Origin: Pseudaminobacter soli (ex Li et al. 2025)
Lineage (GTDB): Bacteria > Pseudomonadota > Alphaproteobacteria > Rhizobiales > Rhizobiaceae
Reading direction: 5' to 3'
Assembly (NCBI RefSeq): GCF_029892515.1
Contig: NZ_JARXVF010000001.1
Coordinates: forward strand, 1,674,001-1,738,000
DNA length: 64,000 bases
The notes below the pieces were generated by a model that saw only the letters and a list, made by a program, of their open reading frames with translations, ran no database searches and was not told the DNA's origin. The translations under genes and the position numbers were made by a program. This document shows, in pieces, positions 8,475-18,228 of the stretch (its first letter is position 1; every line of letters starts with the position of its first letter).

Positions 8475-9617
8475 ATGTCTTCAACTGATGTCGAACGGGT
8501 GATCGTGATCGGCGCGGGGCCGGCCGGCATGGCAACGTCGCATGCGCTGGGCAAGATCGGGGTGGCTTCGGTGATCCTCGAACAGGAGGCGCGCATCGGC
8601 GAACCATGGCGGCGCCGGCACAAGAACATCACGCTGAACACCCATCGCAATTTCTCGGCCATGCCGGGCCTGGCCTTTCCGAAGGGAACGCCGGCCTTTC
8701 CCGGGCGCGACGCGGTGGTCGACCATCTCATGGCCTTCGGAAAGCACCACAGACTGCCGATCGAATATGGCGTGACGGTTGACACCATTTCGCGCGAGGA
8801 CGGGCTTTGGGCGGTGCGGGCGAACGGCGCCAAGCGGCTGGCGCGCGACGTGGTGGTGGCGACCGGCCGCGACAAGCATCCCTATATGCCCGAGTGGAAG
8901 GGCGCCAAGGAGTTTGGCGGCAGGCTGATCCACGCCGCCGATTTCGGCCAGGCGAACGACTATGCCGGCAAGTCGGTGCTGGTGATCGGCGCCGGCAATT
9001 CGGGCTTCGACCTGCTCAACCACCTCATCCGCGCCAAGACCGGGCAGCTGTGGCTTGCGGCGCGCAACGGGCCGTCGATCCTGCCCAAGCGCATCGCCAA
9101 TGTGGCGGTGCACATGTTCTCACCTGTCACCAATGCGCTGCCGAACTGGCTGGCGGACGCCGTGGTGGGAACCACGCAGCGGCTGATGTGGGGCGACATG
9201 ACCCGCTACGGCATGCCCAAGGCGCCGGGCGGCGGGGTGAGCCGCCTGCGCTCCGACTACACTGCGATCGCTGCCGACGACGGCGCCATGAATGCGATCA
9301 AGGCCGGGCGCATCAAGGTGGTGCCGACGGTGCGCGAGTTCCGTCCCGATGGCGCAGTGGTGCTCGACGATGGGCAGACGATACGGCCCGACGTGACGAT
9401 CGCCGGCACCGGCTATCGCACCGGGCTCGATGGGCTGGTGGGCGAATATGGCGTGCTGGACGAGCGCGGCTTTCCGCTCGTCAACGGCTCGGACCATCCG
9501 AACGCGCCGGGCCTTTGGTTCCTCGGCATGCGGCCCAACCTCCGCGGCTGCTTCTATGCCGCGGTCCAGCAGGCCGGCGAGATCGCCAAGGGGATCTCGC
9601 GCAGCCGCCGCCTGTAA
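8475..9617 (+). CDS. FAD/NAD(P)-binding flavin monooxygenase-like oxidoreductase
   Basis: This 380-aa protein has two dinucleotide-binding motifs: VIGAGPAGMATSHAL at the N-terminus for FAD and VLVIGAGNSGFDL near residue 173 for NAD(P)H. An ATGRDKHPYMPEW motif and a late GTGYR motif are also present. This layout is that of FMO/CzcO-type monooxygenases or disulfide-type oxidoreductases. The ATG at 8475 begins directly before the first FAD strand. The substrate cannot be predicted. It is convergent with the SDR gene. Confidence 0.82.
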   Translation: MSSTDVERVIVIGAGPAGMATSHALGKIGVASVILEQEARIGEPWRRRHKNITLNTHRNFSAMPGLAFPKGTPAFPGRDAVVDHLMAFGKHHRLPIEYGVTVDTISREDGLWAVRANGAKRLARDVVVATGRDKHPYMPEWKGAKEFGGRLIHAADFGQANDYAGKSVLVIGAGNSGFDLLNHLIRAKTGQLWLAARNGPSILPKRIANVAVHMFSPVTNALPNWLADAVVGTTQRLMWGDMTRYGMPKAPGGGVSRLRSDYTAIAADDGAMNAIKAGRIKVVPTVREFRPDGAVVLDDGQTIRPDVTIAGTGYRTGLDGLVGEYGVLDERGFPLVNGSDHPNAPGLWFLGMRPNLRGCFYAAVQQAGEIAKGISRSRRL

Positions 9618-9622
9618 GATGC

Positions 9623-10327
9623 TTACACCGACCTCGTGATGCCCCCGTCGATGCGGATGTTCTGGCCGGTGATGTAGCTCGACTTCTCGCTGGCGAGGAA
9701 GGCGATCAGCTCCGACACCTCCTCGACGCGGCCGTAGCGGCCCATCGGGATGCGTTCGCGACGCTCGCCGGTTTCCGGCAGGCTGTCGATAAAGCCCGGC
9801 AGCACATTGTTCATGCGCACATTGTCGGGCGCGTATTTGTCGGCGAACAGCTTTGTGAAGGAGGCGAGCCCGGCGCGAAACACGCCCGAGGTCGGGAACA
9901 ATGCTTCCGGCTCGAAGGTGGCATAGGTCGAGATGTTGACGATGGAGCCGGATTTCTGCGCCTGCATGACCGGCGTGACCAGCCGCGCGATGCGCACGGC
10001 ATTGAGCAGATAAGTCTCCATGCCGAGCTGCCACTCCTCGTCGCTGATCTCCAGGATCGGCGCGCGAGGGCCGTGACCGGCGCTGTTGACCACCGCATCG
10101 ATGCGGCCCCATTTCTCCACGGTGGCGTCCACCAGCCGCTTGAGATCGTCGTTGGAGCGGTTGGAGCCGGTGACGCCGATGCCGCCGAGCTTCTCGGCCA
10201 GCGCCTCGCCCTTGCCCGACGAGGACAGGATGGCGACCTTGAAACCGTCCTCGGCAAGCTTGCGGGCGGCATCCGCCCCCATGCCACTGCCGCCTGCGGT
10301 GATGATGGCCGTCTTCAGTTCCGACAT
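9623..10327 (-). CDS. SDR-fold protein without the canonical YxxxK active site
   Basis: This 234-aa protein has the short-chain dehydrogenase fold: cofactor loop ITAGGSGMG, VVNSAGHGP (NAG-like), IVNIST, and the C-terminal ITGQNIRIDGG. Where the family has Tyr-x3-Lys, the sequence reads PTSGVFRAGLASFTK, which aligns Ser at the Tyr position and Arg at the Lys position. The protein may be a non-classical enzyme or a ligand-binding relative. The start at 10327 follows a ribosome site (GGGGAG, minus strand). It ends six bases from the flavin monooxygenase. Confidence 0.8.
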   Translation of the reverse strand: MSELKTAIITAGGSGMGADAARKLAEDGFKVAILSSSGKGEALAEKLGGIGVTGSNRSNDDLKRLVDATVEKWGRIDAVVNSAGHGPRAPILEISDEEWQLGMETYLLNAVRIARLVTPVMQAQKSGSIVNISTYATFEPEALFPTSGVFRAGLASFTKLFADKYAPDNVRMNNVLPGFIDSLPETGERRERIPMGRYGRVEEVSELIAFLASEKSSYITGQNIRIDGGITRSV

Positions 10328-10548
10328 TTTTTGCACTCCCCTTTCGTCGCCACGCACTGCGTCGGCGCAATTCTTATGGGCAAAGAGGTATCCGCGCGGA
10401 CGCGGCCGGGCAAGGTGCTGGACCAGCACGCGGGCAATTGTGGCAGACCGTTGGGGCAGCTGCACCTTGACGACGCGCGGCAGCTTTGCCAGACATCGCC
10501 TGGACGGGCCGGAGTTTTGAGCTGGGTGCCGACGTGGCCGCCTGCGCC

Positions 10549-10905
10549 ATGCCCGTGGAGAGCGACTTGACCCTATTCGGCTTTCTGCAGCTCGCCGCCT
10601 CGACGGTGATCTTCCTTCTCGCCGCGGCTTGCGCGAAATCCTGGGCGCTGGCGCCCGGCCTGCCGAAACTGGTGCTGACGCTGGTGCTCTATTCGGCGGG
10701 CAATCTGGTGATGCTGCGCCTGGTGCGCGAATTCGGCATGGCTTCGGCCTTCAGCCTGTCGGCGGTGATCCAGCTGGTGGCGATCAACGTGATCGCGCTG
10801 GCCTTCTTCGGCGAGCGGTTGAGCGTGGTGCAGAGCGGCGGCGTGGTGCTTGCCATCCTAGCCGTGGGCCTGATCACGCTTGGGCCGCAGGCCGGCGGCC
10901 AGTAA
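10549..10905 (+). CDS. Small EamA/SMR-like membrane transporter
   Basis: This protein of about 118 aa has four hydrophobic helices and ends with FGERLSVVQSGGVVLAILAVG, the pattern of the last two helices of EamA and small multidrug resistance proteins. The length fits a single-repeat transporter that works as a dimer. An upstream in-frame ATG at 10486 would add a polar stretch before the first helix, so the ATG at 10549 is preferred. The transported compound is unknown. Confidence 0.68.
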   Translation: MPVESDLTLFGFLQLAASTVIFLLAAACAKSWALAPGLPKLVLTLVLYSAGNLVMLRLVREFGMASAFSLSAVIQLVAINVIALAFFGERLSVVQSGGVVLAILAVGLITLGPQAGGQ

Positions 10906-11037
10906 TTTTTGGCTCCCCTTCACACTGCCATGCGATGCTCGGCCGCGCACCATAATTGCGCGGCCTGATGTTGAAGGCGACTTGCCTCCCTATCTAACTC
11001 CTGCATTTCTGCAGCGACAAAGCATCGGGTAGTCTTC

Positions 11038-11742
11038 ATGAGCACAGCGCGGTCGGGTCTTTTCGGCAAGGTCGAATTCACCGTCCTGCTTGCCGCGCTG
11101 ATCGTGGCGGGCGGTTTGTGGGGCTTCGTCGAGCTGATGGAGCTGGCGCGGAATTCGGCGCCGCACGGCTTCGACACCGAAATCCTGCTGGCATTGCGCA
11201 CGCCGGAAGACCTTGCCACGCCGATCGGGCCGCACTGGCTGCAGGAAGCGATGCGCGACCTGACGAGCCTGGGCAGCGCAGCGGTGCTGATCTACATCTC
11301 CGCTGCCGCGATCATCTATCTCCTGGTGACGCGCAAGGCGCTCGCCGCTTTCTTCGTGCTGCTGGCCATTGCCGGCGGCCAGGCGCTGAATAGCCTGCTG
11401 AAGCTCGGCATCGACCGGCCGCGCCCCGAGGTGGTGCCGCATCTGGCCAACGTCAGTACGATGAGCTTCCCGAGCGGCCACGCCATGATGTCGGCGGTGA
11501 CCTATCTGACGCTCGGCGCGCTTCTGGCGCAGACCGTGCCCGACCGGGCAACCAAGATCTATGTGCTTTCGGTGGCCGTGATGACCACCTTCATCGTCGG
11601 CATCAGCCGGCTCTATCTCGGCGTCCATTGGCCATCCGACGTGCTGGCCGGCTGGTGCGCCGGTGCGGCCTGGGCAATGCTGTTCTGGCTGGTGGCGCGC
11701 TGGGCGCGGCGGACCCAGGCGGCCTCGCTGAAGCCGATGTAA
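11038..11742 (+). CDS. PAP2-superfamily lipid phosphatase
   Basis: This 234-aa membrane protein carries all three PAP2 motifs in order: KLGIDRPRPE, FPSGHAMM and SRLYLGVHWPSDVLAGW, between hydrophobic helices. These residues form the phosphate-binding and catalytic His site. Such enzymes dephosphorylate lipid phosphates such as undecaprenyl or phosphatidylglycerol phosphate at the membrane face. The gene stands alone. Confidence 0.88.
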   Translation: MSTARSGLFGKVEFTVLLAALIVAGGLWGFVELMELARNSAPHGFDTEILLALRTPEDLATPIGPHWLQEAMRDLTSLGSAAVLIYISAAAIIYLLVTRKALAAFFVLLAIAGGQALNSLLKLGIDRPRPEVVPHLANVSTMSFPSGHAMMSAVTYLTLGALLAQTVPDRATKIYVLSVAVMTTFIVGISRLYLGVHWPSDVLAGWCAGAAWAMLFWLVARWARRTQAASLKPM

Positions 11743-11832
11743 GGCCCCTCGCCTCATCCCTGAAACACCCGCCCCAGGGCTCCCCGCATCGATCTCCGCG
11801 CTGCTTGACAGCCGCAGCTTGGCGAGCCATAC

Positions 11833-11848
11833 TTAACCAACAGGTTAA
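11833..11848. promoter_or_regulatory. Candidate ArsR-type operator upstream of the DUF899 gene
   Basis: TTAACCAACAGGTTAA has perfect 6-bp inverted arms around a 4-bp centre, 125 bp before the DUF899 start. Dyads of the form TTAACC-N4-GGTTAA resemble binding sites of small ArsR-family repressors. No such repressor gene is in the vicinity, so the link is inference. Confidence 0.35.
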
Positions 11849-11972
11849 ATAAGAGGACCCACCGGTCCGGAACCCGCTCTCGGCGGCAGAGTTTCTGCCG
11901 CAATCGAGGACGGTTCCTGGCCGCGCATGTCGATCCGGAATGGCATTTCCGCTCACAGGAAGGAAAAGGACC

Positions 11973-12716
11973 ATGGAACCGCATAAAGTCGTATCGCAGC
12001 AGGAATGGCTGGAAGCCCAGAAGGCGCATCTGGCCAAGGAGAAGGAATATACGCGTCACCGCGACCGGCTGAACGCCGAGCGGCAGGCGCTGCCCTGGAC
12101 GCGCGTGGAAAAGGACTATTTGTTTGACACGCCGCAGGGCAAAAGGACGCTCGAGGACCTGTTCGACGGGCGCAGCCAGCTGGTGGTCATCCACTTCATG
12201 CTCGGGCCGGACTGGGAAGCGGGCTGCGTGGGCTGCTCCTTCGGTGCCGACCATATCGACGGCGCCAACCAGCACTTGAGGCAGCATGACGTGACGCTGG
12301 TGGCCGTCTCGCGCGCGCCGCTGCCCAAGATCGAGGCCTACAAGAAGCGCATGGGCTGGAAGTTCGACTGGGTGTCGTCCTTCGGCAGCGACTTCAACTA
12401 TGATTTCGGCGTCTCGTTCAACAAGGAAGACATCAAGAACGGCACGGCGGTCTACAACTACAAGCCGCTCGACTTCGAGATGGACGAGTTGCCCGGCATG
12501 ACCGTGTTCTACAAGGACGAGAACGGCAACGTCTTCCGCACCTTCTCGCAATATGCGCGGGGCGACGAGGAGAGGCTAGGCGCCTATGTCTACCTCGACC
12601 GCACGCCCAAGGGCCGCAACGAGAAGAGCGCAATGGACTGGGTGAAGCGCCACGACGAATATCCCGACGAGGACAAGAATATTTCAGCGATGCTGACTTC
12701 ATCCTGCTGCGGGTGA
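11973..12716 (+). CDS. DUF899 thioredoxin-like family protein
   Basis: This 247-aa soluble protein of the DUF899 family has a thioredoxin-like fold. Typical stretches are LPWTRVEKDYLF, FMLGPDWEAGCVGCSFGADHI (the family's C-x2-C in the active-site area) and GMTVFYKDENGNVFRTFSQYARG, and it ends SSCCG. AGGAAAAGGA lies directly before the ATG at 11973, which decides the start. The biochemical role is not established; a redox role is inferred from the fold. Confidence 0.85.
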   Translation: MEPHKVVSQQEWLEAQKAHLAKEKEYTRHRDRLNAERQALPWTRVEKDYLFDTPQGKRTLEDLFDGRSQLVVIHFMLGPDWEAGCVGCSFGADHIDGANQHLRQHDVTLVAVSRAPLPKIEAYKKRMGWKFDWVSSFGSDFNYDFGVSFNKEDIKNGTAVYNYKPLDFEMDELPGMTVFYKDENGNVFRTFSQYARGDEERLGAYVYLDRTPKGRNEKSAMDWVKRHDEYPDEDKNISAMLTSSCCG

Positions 12717-12743
12717 GCGCCTCCCAGCGAGGACATTTGTTCA

Positions 12744-12774
12744 AAACGGGCCGGCAGCCGAAGCCGGCCCGTTT
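12744..12774. terminator. Bidirectional intrinsic terminator
   Basis: A perfect 12-bp stem AAACGGGCCGGC/GCCGGCCCGTTT with a 7-base loop lies between the ends of the convergent DUF899 and uppP genes. The A-rich and T-rich stem ends serve both directions. Confidence 0.85.
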
Positions 12775-12786
12775 GTCTTGCCGGGC

Positions 12787-13593
12787 TCAGCCCCAGATCA
12801 GCAGCGCTACGAGGCCGGCGGTGCCGACGATCAGACGCCACCAGGCGAACAGCCCAAAACCGTGGCGCGAGACATAGTCGAGCAGGTGCCGCACGACGAA
12901 CACGCCGGAGATGAAGGCGGCCACGAAGCCGACGCCGATGATCGGCAGGTCGGCCGCCGTCAGCACATCACGGTTCTTGATCAGCTCGAGCGTGAAGGCG
13001 CCGGCCATGGTGGGCATGGCGAGGAAGAAGGAGAACTCGGCCGCCGAGCGCTTGTCGGTGCCCATCAAGAGCGCGCCGACGATGGTTGCGCCCGAGCGCG
13101 ACGTGCCGGGGATCATGGCCAGGCACTGGAAGAAGCCGATGCCCAGATAGACCGGCAGCGGGTAATCCGTCACGTTGCGATATTTCGGCGTCAGCGCGAG
13201 CCTGTCGACCCAGAGCAGCGCAACACCGCCGACGATCAGCATGACGCAGATCAGCATCGGCGATTCGAAAAGCACCGTCTTGATGAAGTCATGCGCCAGG
13301 AAGCCAATGACGGCCGCCGGCAGGAAGGCGAGCAGGACGCCGAACACGAAGCGCCGCGCGCCGGGGTCACTTGGCAGGCTGGTCGCGATCTTCCAAAGCC
13401 GCCCGAAATAGACCGACAGGATGGCCAGGATGGCGCCGAGCTGGATCAGCACCTCAAAGGCCTTGCCGGTGGACTCAAAGCCCAGGAAATGGCCGGCCAG
13501 CAGCATATGGCCGGTGGACGACACCGGGATGAACTCGGTTAAGCCCTCGAGCAGACCAAGCAGCAGGGCTTCGACGATGGTTTGATGTTCCAT
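12787..13593 (-). CDS. uppP: Undecaprenyl-diphosphatase
   Basis: UppP (BacA) removes a phosphate from undecaprenyl diphosphate at the inner membrane, recycling the lipid carrier for peptidoglycan and polysaccharide synthesis. The 268-aa protein has the catalytic motifs [16 protein letters not shown] near residue 15 and PGTSRSGAT near residue 170, and about eight helices. The ATG at 13593 matches the family start; the 52-residue upstream extension is polar and is not used. It is divergent from fzlA, with a 154-bp shared control region. Confidence 0.95.
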   Translation of the reverse strand: MEHQTIVEALLLGLLEGLTEFIPVSSTGHMLLAGHFLGFESTGKAFEVLIQLGAILAILSVYFGRLWKIATSLPSDPGARRFVFGVLLAFLPAAVIGFLAHDFIKTVLFESPMLICVMLIVGGVALLWVDRLALTPKYRNVTDYPLPVYLGIGFFQCLAMIPGTSRSGATIVGALLMGTDKRSAAEFSFFLAMPTMAGAFTLELIKNRDVLTAADLPIIGVGFVAAFISGVFVVRHLLDYVSRHGFGLFAWWRLIVGTAGLVALLIWG

Positions 13594-13747
13594 GAATGTC
13601 TCGACGATGCAGGGGGAATGGTGGGCTTGCTTGTCAGGGCGCCGAACTGTCCCTATACGGATGCGCCTTGACCGCCCGGTGAATCGGGCAGAGATAGAAC
13701 TACCGGCGCGGCCGAAGAATGACCAGCGCAGTTTTTGCCACGGAACC

Positions 13748-14440
13748 ATGCTGACGCTTTTCCATCACCCCATGTTCGCCTCCTGCCGCTTCGTTCGCCT
13801 CGCCTTTGGCGAGTATGGTGAGGAGCTGGCGCTGATCGAGGAAAAGCCGTGGGCGCGACGCAGGGAGTTTTTGGCGCTCAACGCCGCCGGCACGCTGCCG
13901 GTGCTCCTGGCCGAGGGCGACGTGCCGATCATCGGCGCCGGCGTGATCGCCGAATATCTCGACGAGACGCGCGGCGTGCTGAAGCGCGAGCGGCGCCTGT
14001 TCGCCGAGGACCCGATGGAGCGCGCCGAGATCCGCCGGCTGGTGGACTGGTATCTGGTCAAGACCGATAGCGAGGTGACCAAGCACCTGGTGCGCGAGCG
14101 CGTGCTGAAGCCGCTGATGCCCAACGAGGTGGGCGGCGGCTCGCCGGATTCGGGCGCCATCCGCGCCGCCCGCGCCAATATCCGCCAGCACATGAAATAC
14201 ACCAACTGGCTGGCCGGCACCCGCCACTGGCTGGCCGGCCCGCGCATCACCTATGCCGACCTCGCGGCCGCCGCCGCCATCTCCGTGCTCGACTATCTGG
14301 GCGAGATCGACTGGAGCGACAACAGCGCCGCGCGCGACTGGTACACGCGGGTGAAGTCGCGGCCCTCCTTCCGCCCGCTGCTCGGCGACCGGGTGCGCGG
14401 AATTTCGCCGGTATCGCACTATGCGGACCTCGACTTCTGA
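13748..14440 (+). CDS. fzlA: GST-like FtsZ-binding division protein, FzlA type
   Basis: This 230-aa GST-fold protein has the N-terminal thioredoxin-like start [21 protein letters not shown], then [23 protein letters not shown]. The C-terminal tail [24 protein letters not shown] is the mark of FzlA, and the length places Asp at 227, the position studied in Caulobacter. FzlA binds FtsZ filaments and is needed for constriction in alphaproteobacteria. The gene overlaps queG by 20 bases, so the two are co-translated. An ordinary GST role cannot be fully excluded. Confidence 0.8.
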   Translation: MLTLFHHPMFASCRFVRLAFGEYGEELALIEEKPWARRREFLALNAAGTLPVLLAEGDVPIIGAGVIAEYLDETRGVLKRERRLFAEDPMERAEIRRLVDWYLVKTDSEVTKHLVRERVLKPLMPNEVGGGSPDSGAIRAARANIRQHMKYTNWLAGTRHWLAGPRITYADLAAAAAISVLDYLGEIDWSDNSAARDWYTRVKSRPSFRPLLGDRVRGISPVSHYADLDF

Positions 14441-15614
14441 TAAACCCGAAAGGGGCAGATCCGACGCGGGCGAGCGCCTGCGGCAGATGATCGACCGCGA
14501 GGCTCGCCGCGCCGGCTTCGACGTCATTGCCGTCGCTGCGCCCGATTCAATCCCGCAGGCACCGGCCCGGCTGGCCGAGTTCGTTGACGCCGGCTTTCAT
14601 GGCTCGATGGGCTGGATGGCCGAAACGCTCGAGCGCCGAGCCGCCCCCAAAGCGCTTTGGGCCGACGTTCGGTCCATCATCGTGCTGGCGATGAACTACG
14701 GCCCAGGCGAGGATCCGCGCGCCCTGCAGGCAATGCCCGAGCGGGGCGCGATCTCCGTCTATGCCCGCAACCGCGACTATCACGACGTCATCAAGGGCCG
14801 GCTGAAAGAGCTGGCCGGCAAGATCGTGGCCCGCGCCGGCGGCGACGTGAAGGTGTTCGTCGACACAGCCCCGGTGATGGAAAAACCGCTGGCCGAGGCA
14901 GCCGGCATCGGCTGGCAGGGCAAGCACACCAACCTCGTGAGCCGGCAGTTCGGCTCGTGGCTGTTTTTGGGCACCATCTTCACCACTGCCGAGATTACGC
15001 CCGATGCGCGGGAAGTCGACCATTGCGGCTCCTGCCGCGTCTGTCTCGACGCCTGCCCGACCAACGCCTTTCCCGCGCCCTACAAGCTCGATGCGCGGCG
15101 CTGCATCTCCTACCTCACCATTGAGAACAAGGGGCCGATCCCGCATGAATTCCGCGCGGCGATGGGCAACCGCATCTATGGCTGCGATGATTGCCTGGCC
15201 GCCTGCCCATGGAACAAGTTTGCGCAGGCCGCCTCGGAGATGAAGCTTGCCGCCCGCGACGACCTGCTTGCGCCAAAGCTGGCGGATTTTCTGGCCATGG
15301 ACGACACGGCCTTCCGCGCCTTCTTCTCCGGCTCGCCGGTGAAGCGTATCGGCCGCGACCGCTTTGTGCGCAACGTGCTGGTCGCCGCCGGCAATTCGGG
15401 CGAGCGTGGGCTGCTCGCAGCTTGCGAAAGCCTGCTCGGCGATGCCTCGCCGCTGGTGCGCGGGGCGGCGGTGTGGGCGCTGTCGCGGCTGATGGAGCCG
15501 GCGGCTTTTGCGGCGCTTGCAGAGGCGCGGCAAAACGGCGAAGACGACGCCGAGGTGCGCCGGGAATGGGATTTTGCGACCGGCTGGCAAGAGACGATCG
15601 GGGAACATGCATGA
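14421..15614 (+). CDS. queG: Epoxyqueuosine reductase
   Basis: QueG carries out the last step of queuosine synthesis, reducing epoxyqueuosine in tRNA with cobalamin and two 4Fe-4S clusters. The 397-aa protein has both cluster motifs, [13 protein letters not shown] and [10 protein letters not shown], the [17 protein letters not shown] motif, and a HEAT-like C-terminal tail. The start lies inside the end of fzlA. Its own stop forms ATGA with the following epimerase-like gene. Confidence 0.95.
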   Translation: MRTSTSDKPERGRSDAGERLRQMIDREARRAGFDVIAVAAPDSIPQAPARLAEFVDAGFHGSMGWMAETLERRAAPKALWADVRSIIVLAMNYGPGEDPRALQAMPERGAISVYARNRDYHDVIKGRLKELAGKIVARAGGDVKVFVDTAPVMEKPLAEAAGIGWQGKHTNLVSRQFGSWLFLGTIFTTAEITPDAREVDHCGSCRVCLDACPTNAFPAPYKLDARRCISYLTIENKGPIPHEFRAAMGNRIYGCDDCLAACPWNKFAQAASEMKLAARDDLLAPKLADFLAMDDTAFRAFFSGSPVKRIGRDRFVRNVLVAAGNSGERGLLAACESLLGDASPLVRGAAVWALSRLMEPAAFAALAEARQNGEDDAEVRREWDFATGWQETIGEHA

Positions 15615-16519
15615 GCGCAGAAAAGATGTTCATCTTCGGGGCCGGCTATTCCGGCAAGGCGACCGCACAGGCAAAGCCCGAGCTCGGCGTCCAGGTTGCC
15701 GGCACCACGCGCTCGCCCGAAAAATTCGAGGCGCAGCGGCAGGCGGGCATAAGTCCCTTCGTTTTCGATGGAACGCTCACCGATGAGCTGGCTGTCGAGC
15801 TTGCCGAGACCACGCATCTGCTGATTTCCATTGCGCCCGACGAGACCGGCGACCCGGTACTGAACGCGATGCGCGAAAAGATCCTGCATGGCATGCCGAA
15901 GCTCAAATGGATCGGCTATCTCTCCACCGTCGGAGTCTATGGCGACCATAGCGGCGAATGGGTGGACGAGACCGGCGAATGCAGGCCGGTGTCGCGGCGC
16001 TCCGTCATGCGGCTGGCGGCGGAGAACGAATGGCTGGCGCTTGGCACCGAGACCGGCCTGCCGGTGGCGGTGCTGCGGCTTTCCGGCATTTACGGGCCGG
16101 GACGCAACGCGCTCGTCAACCTCGCCAATGGCACCGCAAAGCGCCTCATCAAGCCGGACCAGGTGTTCAACCGCATCCATGGCGAGGACATTGCGGGCGC
16201 CGTCTGGCACCTGGCAAAGCAGAACATGGGTGGCGTTTTCAACGTCACCGACGACCAGCCCTCGCCGCCGCAGGACGTGGTGACTTATGCCGCCGGGCTG
16301 ATGGGTGCGACACTGCCGCCCGAGATTCCCTTCGAAACCGCCCAACTTTCGCCCATGGCCCGGTCTTTCTATGGCGAGAACAAGCGCGTCTCCAACGCGG
16401 CGATCAAGGCAACGGGCTTCCGGTTCCGTTATCCGGACTATCAAACGGCCTTCGATGCGATGTGGAAGACGGGCAACTGGAACGAAGGCGAGCCGCGCAG
16501 CCCGATGAAGCGCGGATGA
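15611..16519 (+). CDS. NAD-dependent epimerase/SDR-family protein (YeeZ-like)
   Basis: This 302-aa atypical extended SDR begins with [14 protein letters not shown], a GxGxxG dinucleotide site, and contains [19 protein letters not shown] and [15 protein letters not shown], as in YeeZ-like nucleoside-sugar epimerase relatives. The ATG at 15611 overlaps the queG stop as ATGA, which fixes the start. It is the third gene of the fzlA-queG unit. The function is unknown. Confidence 0.85.
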   Translation: MSAEKMFIFGAGYSGKATAQAKPELGVQVAGTTRSPEKFEAQRQAGISPFVFDGTLTDELAVELAETTHLLISIAPDETGDPVLNAMREKILHGMPKLKWIGYLSTVGVYGDHSGEWVDETGECRPVSRRSVMRLAAENEWLALGTETGLPVAVLRLSGIYGPGRNALVNLANGTAKRLIKPDQVFNRIHGEDIAGAVWHLAKQNMGGVFNVTDDQPSPPQDVVTYAAGLMGATLPPEIPFETAQLSPMARSFYGENKRVSNAAIKATGFRFRYPDYQTAFDAMWKTGNWNEGEPRSPMKRG

Positions 16520-16609
16520 CCGAGTGAGGTCATCGTGACGAAGGCCACGCTATCGTTTACGCTTCGCTAAGCAAGTCATCTCAAGCTTGTCGGCAAGGGG
16601 CCGGATTGG

Positions 16610-17689
16610 ATGAAAATGCGCAAGAAATCTCTCTTCCAGACGGCAACCCGCATTGCCGCGGCCGCTGTGGCGGCATTCGCTCTTTCCGGGCTCGCGGCGA
16701 CGGCTGCCCGTGCCGATGAGCTGGCAAAGGATCTGTTCGGCGCCCAGAAATTGCCGGCGGCGACCACGCCGCACTCCTACGGCTTCTATTCCAAGGGCTG
16801 TTTTTCGGGCGGCGTGGCGATCGCCACTGACGGGCCGACCTGGCAGGCGATGCGCCTGTCGCGCAACCGGCGCTGGGGCCATCCGACGATGATCCGGCTG
16901 ATCGAAAAGCTGTCGCATGATGCGGTGGCAGACGGCTGGCCGGGCCTACTGGTCGGCGACATCTCGCAGCCGCGCGGCGGCCCGATGCTGACCGGCCATG
17001 CCTCCCACCAGATCGGCCTCGACGCCGATATCTGGTTCACGCCGATGCCCGACCATCGGCTGACGCCGGTCGAGCGCGAAAACATGAGCGCCACCTCGCT
17101 AGTAAATGAAAAGACGCATCTGGTCATCGACAAGCTCTGGTCGCCGGCGCATGAGCGGCTTTTGAAGCGCGCCGCGAGCTATCCGGAAGTCGAGCGCATC
17201 CTGGTCAATCCGGGCATCAAGAAGAAGCTCTGCGACACAGTGAAGGGCGACCGCACCTGGCTGCGCAAGATCCGCCCCTTCTGGGGCCACGACTACCACT
17301 TCCATGTCCGCATCGGCTGCCAGCCGGGCTCGGTGGGCTGCAAGGCGCAGGAATCGACGCCTGCCGGCGACGGCTGCGACAAGTCGCTGGCCTGGTGGTT
17401 CACCGAAGAGCCGTGGCGCCCCAACAAGAACCCCGACGCACCCAAGGCGCGCGACGTGATGACCATGGCGAGCCTGCCCAAGGAGTGCCGCGCCGTGCTC
17501 AACGCGCCCTCGCCCCAGTCGGAGGCCGCGGTGACGATGGGCGACACCGGCGGCAGCGGCGTTGCGACCACCAAGCCGGATGCCGCCAAGCCGACCATCG
17601 ATGTGGGCGAGCCGCCGGTACCTGCGAACGCTTTTGCACCGACGCCGATCAAGCGCCCGCCCCTGCCGCTGCCAAAGCCTTCGCGCTGA
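16610..17689 (+). CDS. mepA: Penicillin-insensitive murein endopeptidase
   Basis: MepA is a periplasmic zinc peptidase that cuts peptide cross-links in peptidoglycan. The 359-aa precursor has a signal peptide ending at about residue 35 (TAARA|DE) and the M74 metal motifs: His130/His133 and Asp138/Asp140 in HASHQIGLDAD, and HDYHFHV at 227-233. Paired cysteines and a Pro-rich tail (KRPPLPLPKPSR) follow. The tail after residue 300 is low-complexity and longer than in E. coli. Confidence 0.93.
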   Translation: MKMRKKSLFQTATRIAAAAVAAFALSGLAATAARADELAKDLFGAQKLPAATTPHSYGFYSKGCFSGGVAIATDGPTWQAMRLSRNRRWGHPTMIRLIEKLSHDAVADGWPGLLVGDISQPRGGPMLTGHASHQIGLDADIWFTPMPDHRLTPVERENMSATSLVNEKTHLVIDKLWSPAHERLLKRAASYPEVERILVNPGIKKKLCDTVKGDRTWLRKIRPFWGHDYHFHVRIGCQPGSVGCKAQESTPAGDGCDKSLAWWFTEEPWRPNKNPDAPKARDVMTMASLPKECRAVLNAPSPQSEAAVTMGDTGGSGVATTKPDAAKPTIDVGEPPVPANAFAPTPIKRPPLPLPKPSR

Positions 17690-17824
17690 TGGCGGCGAGG
17701 CTAGGCTCGCACTAAATGGTGCTGCGACGCGGCGAAGGCCCCTTTCGCCGCGTCCGATCCTTGGCTATAGGTTTCAACCGATTTAGCTAACGGTCGTAGC
17801 GACAAACTAGGCATCGGTTTCCAA

Positions 17825-18208
17825 GTGGCATCTCCTCTCCGGCTGGCGCTGATTGCGCATGACGAAAAGAAGGACGATATGGTCGCCTTCGCCCGGGCGC
17901 ATGCCGACTTCCTGGCCGGCTGCGACTTGGTCGCCACCGGCACGACCGGCCAGCGCATCGTCGACGCCTGCCCCGAACTCGAGATAGGGCGGCTGAAAAG
18001 CGGCCCACTGGGCGGGGACCAGCAAATCGGCGCCCTGATTGCCGAGGGAGCGGTCGACGCGCTCATTTTCTTCGTTGATCCGCTGACGCCGATGCCGCAT
18101 GACGTGGATGTGAAGGCGCTAATGCGGCTGGCGATCGTTTACGACATACCTTTGGCGCTGAACCACGCGACCGCCGAACTGCTGATCGGCAAGTTGCGCC
18201 AGCTGTGA
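17825..18208 (+). CDS. mgsA: Methylglyoxal synthase
   Basis: MgsA converts dihydroxyacetone phosphate to methylglyoxal and phosphate, a glycolytic overflow route. The 127-aa protein has the phosphate loop ATGTTG, the [11 protein letters not shown] motif with the catalytic Asp, [14 protein letters not shown], and a late NHATAE. The length is usual. It lies directly before glucokinase, linking it to sugar catabolism. Confidence 0.93.
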   Translation: MASPLRLALIAHDEKKDDMVAFARAHADFLAGCDLVATGTTGQRIVDACPELEIGRLKSGPLGGDQQIGALIAEGAVDALIFFVDPLTPMPHDVDVKALMRLAIVYDIPLALNHATAELLIGKLRQL

Positions 18209-18228
18209 ATTTGGGGATTTTGACCAGA

